This document shows, in pieces, positions 54,774 to 61,434 of a stretch of 61,434 nt of DNA; within the stretch, counting starts at the first letter, position 1; every line of letters starts with the position of its first letter. The notes below the pieces were generated by a model that was not told the DNA's origin, did no database searches, and saw only the letters and a program-made list of their open reading frames with translations. The position numbers and the translations under genes are program-made. The stretch is from Magnetococcales bacterium. GTDB taxonomy: Bacteria; Pseudomonadota; Magnetococcia; Magnetococcales; JADFWU01. The stretch is from NCBI GenBank assembly GCA_015234045.1, contig JADFWU010000019.1, positions 1 through 61,434 on the forward strand. Direction: 5' to 3'.

Positions 54774-54875
54774 GGCTTCATCACTGTCTAGCGTGATATT
54801 AGATAGAGTCTATTATGCATCAATATTGATATAAAAGCGAATGGTAATAAACGGAATTACCTGATATTGTAATTA

Positions 54876-55655
54876 TCAAACAACTGAATCAGAAGCGTTT
54901 GAATCTATCGCGAAATCATTAGGATCTGTCATCAATGTCCAAGTGCGATTCTGGTAGATTTCCAAAGGCTGAAAGCGCTTTTTGTAGCGCATCTTGTCAC
55001 AATTGGGAATCCAATAGCCCAGATAAACCCATTCAAGTTCACGGCGGCGTGCTTCTTCTATCTGCCACAAGATACCAAAACTGCCCAGACTATGACGGGT
55101 TAACGTGGGATCAAAGAAGGTGTAGACCGATGACAGACCGGTAGGCACCACATCGGTGACCGCTACCATTACCAGTCGTCCGTCCATCCAGAATTCATAG
55201 AAGATCGTATCGGACCAGTGGGCGGTCAGGAAAGTCCAATACTCATCAGGCGAGGGATCGGCCATCGGCCCATCAGGGTGTCGATGGGCCATATAGCGGG
55301 TATAAAGCCAGTAGTGATGCTCGTAGTAGTCCTGCGGCATGCCTTTGACTTGGATAGCGCTGTTGCGATTCCAAATTCGGCGCATGCTGCGAGCGCGTTT
55401 AAAATCTGCTACCGGAATACGGGCAGATAGACAGAGCGCACACTCAGTGCAGTGCGGTCGATAGACATGAGACCCGCTGCGACGAAATCCACGCGCAAGC
55501 AGTTGTCCATAAATTTCTGAATCAAGCGGTTGAGCCGGCTCTACAAACAGCGTTGCAGCAGTTTTGCCCTCAAGATAGCCACAACGGTGTGGCGCTGTGA
55601 GGTAAAGGCCCAGATGTAACGAATCCAGGCACTCACTGACAGGCTGTTTGATCAC
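54876..55655 (-). CDS. bpt: Aspartate/glutamate leucyltransferase
   Basis: This 259-residue protein of the Ate1-related family transfers leucine from Leu-tRNA to proteins with N-terminal Asp or Glu, marking them for ClpAP. It has CGYLEGKTAATLFVEP, the double Cys region HCTECALCLSARIPV, and the C-terminal YLGYWIPNCDKMRYKKRFQP. It overlaps the DegT-type gene by 4 bp at the end of the arg-lys run. Confidence 0.92.
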   Translation of the reverse strand: MIKQPVSECLDSLHLGLYLTAPHRCGYLEGKTAATLFVEPAQPLDSEIYGQLLARGFRRSGSHVYRPHCTECALCLSARIPVADFKRARSMRRIWNRNSAIQVKGMPQDYYEHHYWLYTRYMAHRHPDGPMADPSPDEYWTFLTAHWSDTIFYEFWMDGRLVMVAVTDVVPTGLSSVYTFFDPTLTRHSLGSFGILWQIEEARRRELEWVYLGYWIPNCDKMRYKKRFQPLEIYQNRTWTLMTDPNDFAIDSNASDSVV

Positions 55656-56740
55656 GTGGCGCTCTTGATTGCCTGAATTACCTGGTCCTGTTCGGATTGC
55701 TGCATAAACGGATGCATGGGCAGAGAAAGTACCTGTGAAGCGGCTTTATCAGCCACTGGCAGTGCATCCTCTGAATAACCAAGATCAGCAAACACCGGTT
55801 GCCTATGCAAAGGAATCGGATAGTGAACCGCTGTTGGTATACCCGCTTTTCCCAATGCCTCAGCAAGCTGCACACGCTCTGGCGAACGAATGGTAAATTG
55901 AGCAAAAACGCTCTTATTACCCGGACGAATCACCGGCAGGTCAACAACCCCTTTCAGGCCATCCATATAGCGTTGAGCGACCTTTTGCCGGGCCTCAATT
56001 TCATCTTCAAAATGAGCCGCCTTAACCAGCAATATAGCGGCTTGAATGGCATCCAACCGGCCATTGATGCCGATCCGTCCATGCTGATAGCGTGCTGACT
56101 GGCCATGCTCACGGATCTCCAACAACGTATCCGCCAAAGCGCTATCATCGGTAAAGACCATACCGCCATCACCGTAACAGCCCATAGGCTTGGCCGGAAA
56201 GAAAGAGACTGCGCCCGCTTGAGTCAAACTGCAAGAGCGTTTTCCGTTCTGTTCGGCACCCATGGATTGACAGGCATCTTCAAAACAGAGCAGACCATGC
56301 TTTTTAGCAATGGCGTTGATGGCATCAAAGTCCGCACATTGACCATAAAGGCTCACCGGCATGATCAATTTGGTCTTTTCGGTAATAGCCGCCTCAATAC
56401 ACGCAGGATCCATATTGAGGGTATCCGGCTCAATATCGACAAATACCGGCTTGGCACCCACCAGGCAGATCACTTCCGCCGTAGCGATAAAGGTAAACGG
56501 TGTGGTGATCACCTCATCACCCGGACCAATATTCCAAGCCATCAGCGTAGCCAAAAGCGCGTCCGTGCCGGAGGAGAAACCAACCCCACGCTCGACACCG
56601 ACAAAGTGTGCCAACCCTTTTTCCAGGTTTTCCACATTGGGTCCGTTAATGTAACGGGATGTTTGCAATACCTCGGCAATGGCAGTATCAATTTCTGATT
56701 TATACGCTTGATACTGCGCCTGAAGGTCGATGAATTGCAT
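55652..56740 (-). CDS. DegT/DnrJ/EryC1/StrS family PLP aminotransferase
   Basis: This 362-residue sugar aminotransferase-type enzyme, close in style to WbpE-like UDP-sugar aminotransferases, begins MQFIDLQAQYQAYKSEIDTA. It shows GVGFSSGTDALLATLMAW, the PLP Asp region CFEDACQSMGAEQNG and the Schiff-base lysine in SFFPAKPMGCYGDGGM. GAGGGC lies about 7 nt before the ATG at 56740; six extra codons upstream are not conserved. No other nucleotide-sugar or glycan gene is nearby. The enzyme sits between dapF (41 bp upstream) and bpt (4-bp overlap), so its substrate cannot be told from context. Confidence 0.88.
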   Translation of the reverse strand: MQFIDLQAQYQAYKSEIDTAIAEVLQTSRYINGPNVENLEKGLAHFVGVERGVGFSSGTDALLATLMAWNIGPGDEVITTPFTFIATAEVICLVGAKPVFVDIEPDTLNMDPACIEAAITEKTKLIMPVSLYGQCADFDAINAIAKKHGLLCFEDACQSMGAEQNGKRSCSLTQAGAVSFFPAKPMGCYGDGGMVFTDDSALADTLLEIREHGQSARYQHGRIGINGRLDAIQAAILLVKAAHFEDEIEARQKVAQRYMDGLKGVVDLPVIRPGNKSVFAQFTIRSPERVQLAEALGKAGIPTAVHYPIPLHRQPVFADLGYSEDALPVADKAASQVLSLPMHPFMQQSEQDQVIQAIKSAT

Positions 56741-56781
56741 AGTTTTGCCCTCAATCATAGAAATCTGTTCTCACACAGATT

Positions 56782-57597
56782 TTAAAGCGATAGACGAATC
56801 TCTCCGTCAAACACGTGGGTTGCCGTTCCGGTCATGATCACCTGATCATCGGATGCCCGCCACTGAATATCCAGAATACCACCATCCAGCTCAACAGACA
56901 CATGACGTCCGACATGACCATGAACCATGGCCGCCACGGCAGACGCACAGGCCCCTGTTCCACAAGCAGGCGTAATACCAGCACCGCGTTCCCAAACCCG
57001 CATGCGGATGTGCGCGTTATCCGTTATGGAAACAAACTCAACATTGGTCCGATTCGGAAATCGTTGATGATTTTCAATGAGCGGACCAACCTCAGCCAGC
57101 GGAACATCTTCTACAGATGGATCAAAAATCACACAATGCGGATTACCCATGGAGACCTCGGTAACGCGATAGTCCGCACCATTCACGCTCAACGATACCG
57201 CATCATCACCATTGACCAACACCGGCTGGCCCATTTCAACAGAGATCAAATCCGTACCCGCTTGAATGATCCGAATATCACCAGCCAGAGTTTCAACACT
57301 CAATGTCTGTTTATCAAACGCCCTGCGCTGCCAGAGATAGCGCCCCAAACAGCGTACCGCATTACCGCACATCTCCGCTTGTGATCCATCAGGATTGAAA
57401 ATCACCATCCGAACATCACAGCCTTGTTGCGCGGGCAGAAGCTGTACCACCTGATCACAACCGATACCAAGCCGACGATCCGCCAAAAATCGCGCCTGAC
57501 TTTCGCTCAATAGTGGCGCACCATTCAGGTTATCCAACAGGACAAAATCATTACCCAGACCGTGCATTTTGACAAAGGGTATGGTCTGCTCACTCAA
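56782..57597 (-). CDS. dapF: Diaminopimelate epimerase
   Basis: This 271-residue enzyme interconverts LL- and meso-diaminopimelate for lysine and peptidoglycan synthesis. It has HGLGNDFVLLDN at the start and both catalytic cysteines, in EMCGNAVRCLGRY and ITPACGTGACAS. GNPHCVIF is also present. It overlaps lysA by 4 bp. Confidence 0.97.
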   Translation of the reverse strand: MSEQTIPFVKMHGLGNDFVLLDNLNGAPLLSESQARFLADRRLGIGCDQVVQLLPAQQGCDVRMVIFNPDGSQAEMCGNAVRCLGRYLWQRRAFDKQTLSVETLAGDIRIIQAGTDLISVEMGQPVLVNGDDAVSLSVNGADYRVTEVSMGNPHCVIFDPSVEDVPLAEVGPLIENHQRFPNRTNVEFVSITDNAHIRMRVWERGAGITPACGTGACASAVAAMVHGHVGRHVSVELDGGILDIQWRASDDQVIMTGTATHVFDGEIRLSL

Positions 57598-58844
57598 AAG
57601 ATCTGCTCCCCAGCCATCAAACTCTCTATGGTTTCCCGTTCCCGAATGACAGAGAAATCATCCCCACGCACCATCACTTCAGCCGGTCTCGGACGACTGT
57701 TGTAATTACTGCTCATGACAAAACCGTAAGCCCCGGCTGAACGCACCGCCAATAGATCACCCTCAGCCATGTTGGGCAACATTCGATCACGGGCAAAGTA
57801 ATCACCAGATTCACAAATAGGTCCAACCACGTCAGCAATAGAGGTCTCGGCAGAATCATTCAACTGAACCGGAATCACCGTGTGATAGGCTTCATAGAGC
57901 GCAGGACGCATCAGATCATTCATACCGGCATCGGTGATGATGAACTGCTTTTCCTCGCCCTGTTTGACATATTCGACCCGCGCCACCAATACGCCTGCAT
58001 TGCCTGCAATGGCGCGCCCTGGCTCAAGAACCAACGTGATGTTCAAGCCCTCTAGCTCCGACAACAGCGCCTCAGCATACAGTGCTGGTGACGGCGTTTC
58101 CTCTTCTTCACGATAGGGAATACCCAATCCACCGCCCAGATCCAGATAGCGAATGTTGATACCGTTTTCGATCAACAATTCAACCAATCCACGCACCCGG
58201 CGCACGGCATCCACAAAGGGATCCAACTGGGTCAACTGGGAACCAATATGACAATCCAGCCCAACAATCTCAATATGGGGCATGGTATTGGCTACCTGAT
58301 AGACATCCAACGCCATTGCATGGGGAATCCCAAATTTATTTTTTCGCAAACCAGTGGAGATATACGGATGGGTCTTGGGATCCACATCCGGGTTGATTCG
58401 TAGAGAGACCGGAGCGATTTTGCCCATCTCACCAGCAATTCGGTTAATGCGCTCAAGCTCTGCCCGACTCTCCACATTGAACATCAATAAACCACGGTAT
58501 AAAGCCGCACGAATCTCCGCTGAACTCTTGCCCACACCGGAAAAAACAATCCGCTCCGGTGGACAGTTGACCCGAGCCGCACGAGCCAGTTCACCGCCAG
58601 AGACAATATCCACACCCGCACCGGCTTCAACCAACAGGTTGAGCACAGCCAGATTGCTGTTGGCCTTCACCGAATAACAGATAAGATGGTCAATGGATGC
58701 AAACGCCTGACGAAACACCGCCAAGTGGTGGCTTAATGTCGCACTGGAATAGCAATAAAAGGGGGTGCCCACCGACTCGGCAATACGCGCAAGCGGGACA
58801 GATTCGGCGCACAATACACCGTCTTGATAGTGGAAATGATCCAT
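57594..58844 (-). CDS. lysA: Diaminopimelate decarboxylase
   Basis: This 416-residue PLP enzyme makes lysine from meso-diaminopimelate. It has the PLP lysine in ICYSVKANSNLAVL, the conserved VDIVSGGEL, LDLGGGLGIPYR, EPGRAIAGNAG and CESGDYFARDR, and ends with the dimer-interface SAGAYGFVMSSNYN. It lies 18 bp after lptM. Confidence 0.97.
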   Translation of the reverse strand: MDHFHYQDGVLCAESVPLARIAESVGTPFYCYSSATLSHHLAVFRQAFASIDHLICYSVKANSNLAVLNLLVEAGAGVDIVSGGELARAARVNCPPERIVFSGVGKSSAEIRAALYRGLLMFNVESRAELERINRIAGEMGKIAPVSLRINPDVDPKTHPYISTGLRKNKFGIPHAMALDVYQVANTMPHIEIVGLDCHIGSQLTQLDPFVDAVRRVRGLVELLIENGINIRYLDLGGGLGIPYREEEETPSPALYAEALLSELEGLNITLVLEPGRAIAGNAGVLVARVEYVKQGEEKQFIITDAGMNDLMRPALYEAYHTVIPVQLNDSAETSIADVVGPICESGDYFARDRMLPNMAEGDLLAVRSAGAYGFVMSSNYNSRPRPAEVMVRGDDFSVIRERETIESLMAGEQIF

Positions 58845-58862
58845 AGTGGGATTCCGATGTTT

Positions 58863-59033
58863 CTAAGGGGCAGCCTCAGACTTTTTGTCCTCTTCTGCGT
58901 CTTGGTCAATCTGAATGGTAGCGGTATCGTTGTCCGCATCCTCGGGCAGGTAGAGATCACCTTTATAGCCGCAGCCAACCAGGAATAGGAACAAAACCGC
59001 CCAAAGCGGCCAAAATCTGCGTTTCTTCATCAT
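58863..59033 (-). CDS. lptM: LPS-transport maturation lipoprotein
   Basis: This 56-residue lipoprotein has a short signal with lipobox (LFLFLVGC) and then the strongly conserved [10 protein letters not shown]. That motif marks LptM (YifL), a helper in assembling the LptD/LptE outer-membrane translocon. The acidic tail DADNDTATI is variable. It overlaps the end of argH by 4 bp (ATGA), and a second ATG directly follows the first. The argH-lptM-lysA order is the usual context for this gene and supports the call, despite its small size. Confidence 0.88.
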   Translation of the reverse strand: MMKKRRFWPLWAVLFLFLVGCGYKGDLYLPEDADNDTATIQIDQDAEEDKKSEAAP

Positions 59034-60451
59034 CCGACCTTTGATGTGTCTGCGTCATTCAAACGCGCTCTCGCACGCTTTATGGCCGCACGAACGGTAT
59101 CAAACGCTGTGCCACCAATGCTTTGACGGGCATTGACCGAAGCATGCACGGTCAGCACCGCAGAAACATCCGCCTCAATACGCGCCTCTTCGGCTTGGAG
59201 AGTCTCCAAGGGCAGATCTTCCAAACCACATTCCGCATCCAACGCAGTGGCAACCAGACGACCAACCACAGCATGCGCTTCCCGAAACGGCAAACCGCGA
59301 CGCACCAGATAATCGGCTAGATCCGTAGCCAGCGTGAACCCCTCTCCCGCCGCCGCCGCCATCACCGCCCGGCGCGCCCGAATACCCGGCACCAGATCAC
59401 CAAACGCCCGCAAACAGGCCGACACGGTATCCACGGTATCAAAGATCGGTTCCTTATCTTCCTGCATATCCCGATTATAGGCCAGTGGCAGCCCTTTCAT
59501 CAGCGTTAGCAAAGCGATGAGGTGACCATAAACCCGACCAGTCTTGCCGCGAACCAACTCCGGCACATCCGGGTTTTTCTTCTGCGGCATGATGGATGAG
59601 CCTGTACAAAACGCATCGGGCAAATCAACAAAGTTGAAGGTGGGCGAGGCCCATAGAATCAACTCTTCTGAAAAACGGGAAAGATGTGTCATCACCAACG
59701 CACAAGCAGCAGCGGTTTCCACTACAAAATCCCGATCTGACACCGCGTCCAGTGAGTTTTCACACACCCCATCAAAGCCCAACTGTTCGGCCACCCAGTG
59801 ACGATCCACCGGAAAAGGCGTACCGGCCAGCGCAGCAGATCCCAAAGGCATCTGATTGATACGCCTGTTGATATCACCAAACCGAGCATGATCCCGATCC
59901 AGCATCTCAAAATAGGCCATCAGGTGATGACCAAAACTGATGGGTTGGGCGTTCTGCATATGGGTAAAGCCCGGCATCACCGTCTCTACCTCCTGTTCAG
60001 CCAGATCCACCAGAGCGTTTTGCAGTTTTCTCAACGCTGTGCGGATGGTCTCCACTTCGTCACGCAGGTAAAGACGTATATCCGTTGCCACCTGATCGTT
60101 ACGAGAACGGGCGGTATGCAACTTACCCGCTACCGGACCAATCAGCGTCTTCAGACGACTCTCCACATGCATGTGGATATCTTCCAAGGCGATATTGGTT
60201 TCAAATTCGCCCTTGTCGATCTCCGTACGTACCTGCTCAAGCCCCGCAACAATGGCCTCAGACTCTTGCTGACTGATAATGCCCTGACGACCCAACATGC
60301 GACAGTGGGCAATGGAACCACGAATATCCTGACGATAAAGCCGGATATCGTAATGAATGGATGCAGAAAAGGCTTCCACAAATGCATCGGTGGATTGGGA
60401 AAAACGTCCGCCCCACAGCTTTTGTGCCTCTTGGACTGGTCCTTGGTTCAC
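59030..60451 (-). CDS. argH: Argininosuccinate lyase
   Basis: This 473-residue enzyme splits argininosuccinate into arginine and fumarate. It has [17 protein letters not shown] at the N-terminus, [20 protein letters not shown], the Thr-His region [12 protein letters not shown] and the signature [12 protein letters not shown] with the catalytic Ser in a flexible loop. It follows argG after 65 bp. Confidence 0.97.
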   Translation of the reverse strand: MNQGPVQEAQKLWGGRFSQSTDAFVEAFSASIHYDIRLYRQDIRGSIAHCRMLGRQGIISQQESEAIVAGLEQVRTEIDKGEFETNIALEDIHMHVESRLKTLIGPVAGKLHTARSRNDQVATDIRLYLRDEVETIRTALRKLQNALVDLAEQEVETVMPGFTHMQNAQPISFGHHLMAYFEMLDRDHARFGDINRRINQMPLGSAALAGTPFPVDRHWVAEQLGFDGVCENSLDAVSDRDFVVETAAACALVMTHLSRFSEELILWASPTFNFVDLPDAFCTGSSIMPQKKNPDVPELVRGKTGRVYGHLIALLTLMKGLPLAYNRDMQEDKEPIFDTVDTVSACLRAFGDLVPGIRARRAVMAAAAGEGFTLATDLADYLVRRGLPFREAHAVVGRLVATALDAECGLEDLPLETLQAEEARIEADVSAVLTVHASVNARQSIGGTAFDTVRAAIKRARARLNDADTSKVG

Positions 60452-60516
60452 TGCGCTGTCCTGTCTGTTGGATTATGAATCGTTTTGGTCATCGGTCCAG
60501 AATATCTCACTACCGA

Positions 60517-61434
60517 CTAACCGCGTAACATGGTCGCAATCCGCAAACGCAAGGCATTGAGCTTGATAAAGCCTTCCGCATCCGCCTGATTGTATGCACC
60601 ACCATCATCGTCAAAGGTGGCAACCTTCGGCTCAAACAGCGAGTTGTCCGACTGCCGTCCCACAACAATGACATTGCCCTTGTAGAGCTTCAAACGCACC
60701 TTGCCGGAAACAAAGGCCTGAGATGCATCAATCATATTCTGCAACATGATCCGGTCCGGGCTGAACCAATAGCCGTTGTACACCAGCTTGGCATAACGCG
60801 GCATCAGATCATCTTTGAGATGCGCCACTTCCCGATCCAGCGTCAACGACTCCATGGCCCGATGCGCCACACCCAGGATGGTTCCGCCCGGAGTTTCGTA
60901 AACACCACGGGATTTCATGCCGACATAGCGATTTTCCACCAAATCAACACGACCAATACCGTTTGTTCCACCCAATGTATTCAGACGGGCCAACAGGTTG
61001 GCAGGCGAAAGCGGTTCATCATTGATGGCTATTGGATCACCGTTTTCAAAGGTGATTTCAATATAGGTCGGCTTGTCCGGGGCGGCCTCTGGTGAGACGG
61101 ACAGGACAAACATATCCTCATTCGGCTCTGCCCAAGGATCTTCCAGCACCTTACCTTCAAAGGAGATATGGAGCAGATTGCGGTCCATGGAGTAAGAGAC
61201 CCCGCCACGCTTGTCCATAGGCACCGGAATACCATGCTTCTCGGCATAGGCGAACAGTTTTTCCCGCGAGTTAAGATCCCACTCTCGCCATGGGGCAATG
61301 ACCTTAATATCGGGACGCAGAGCATAATAACCCAGCTCAAAACGGACCTGATCGTTGCCCTTACCGGTAGCCCCATGGCAGACCGCCGTGGCGCCGGTCT
61401 CGTTGGCAATTTCAATTTGGCGTTTGGCAATCAG
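60517..61434 (-). CDS. argG: Argininosuccinate synthase, 5' end beyond window
   Basis: The last 305 residues of this enzyme, which joins citrulline and aspartate at the cost of ATP, are present. The first about 95 residues, including the N-terminal ATP-loop, lie outside the window. Visible are [20 protein letters not shown], the segment [35 protein letters not shown], and [18 protein letters not shown]. The frame is open to the window edge. It begins the arg-lys gene run. Confidence 0.96.
   Translation of the reverse strand: MIAKRQIEIANETGATAVCHGATGKGNDQVRFELGYYALRPDIKVIAPWREWDLNSREKLFAYAEKHGIPVPMDKRGGVSYSMDRNLLHISFEGKVLEDPWAEPNEDMFVLSVSPEAAPDKPTYIEITFENGDPIAINDEPLSPANLLARLNTLGGTNGIGRVDLVENRYVGMKSRGVYETPGGTILGVAHRAMESLTLDREVAHLKDDLMPRYAKLVYNGYWFSPDRIMLQNMIDASQAFVSGKVRLKLYKGNVIVVGRQSDNSLFEPKVATFDDDGGAYNQADAEGFIKLNALRLRIATMLRG

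Overview
The window looks like chromosomal DNA of a free-living Gram-negative proteobacterium. The signs are an outer-membrane lipoprotein of the LptM type, beta-barrel proteins, Hsp15, the bioC/bioH route to pimelate, leucyl-tRNA--protein transferase, and an argG-argH-lptM-lysA-dapF order typical of gamma-, zeta- and magnetococcus-like proteobacteria. I cannot name the species. Both window ends cut genes: hsdR at the left and argG at the right. No rRNA, tRNA or CRISPR array was recognised.

Left, 1-13.2 kb (accessory in part). A type I restriction-modification operon (hsdM, a HEPN-family gene, an S gene, hsdR; minus strand) sits 13 bp behind ligA. The S subunit carries an N-terminal minimal nucleotidyltransferase (MNT) domain with an intact GS-x10-DxD motif. 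The gene just before it encodes the partner HEPN protein with an R-x4-HxY motif. A HepT/MntA-like toxin-antitoxin pair is therefore built into the restriction operon, with the antitoxin enzyme fused to the DNA-recognition subunit. This is the most unusual system in the window. Divergent from ligA is a secreted SPOR-domain/beta-barrel chimera. A three-gene cassette of unknown proteins follows, one with a zinc-protease HEFSH motif, behind an extended -10 promoter embedded in inverted repeats.

Middle, 13.2-32.8 kb. A rimB-rimK-desuccinylase operon and nudF face a pyrR-pyrB-pyrC-pyrK operon. A block of exported proteins follows: a PKD/repeat protein, a small secreted protein and a repeat-rich acidic Spy-like protein. 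Divergent from the last is a DUF6502-DUF5666-outer-membrane protein operon, and three copies of a GTGGG/CCC motif lie between them. Then come ogt, rpmE-rho and truD. The 3' end of ogt is made from half of a small transposable-like element whose full copy lies at 52.5 kb.

32.8-45 kb. A complete late biotin operon (bioF-H-C-B-lipoprotein-D-A) ends 2 bp from the convergent hslR group. That group includes two tandem DUF697-type membrane GTPases and a zinc-ribbon protein. yhbY and two small unknown genes follow.

45-61.4 kb. A 2429-residue modular protein (LEPR-type N-terminus, DUF4347, about 18 cadherin/Ig-like repeats) has its own terminator. After it come the full MITE-like element, an exported phosphatidylserine-decarboxylase-like protein and a coiled-coil membrane protein. 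The last group is a minus-strand housekeeping run (argG, argH, lptM, lysA, dapF, a DegT-family aminotransferase, bpt) for arginine and lysine/peptidoglycan precursor synthesis plus N-degron tagging.
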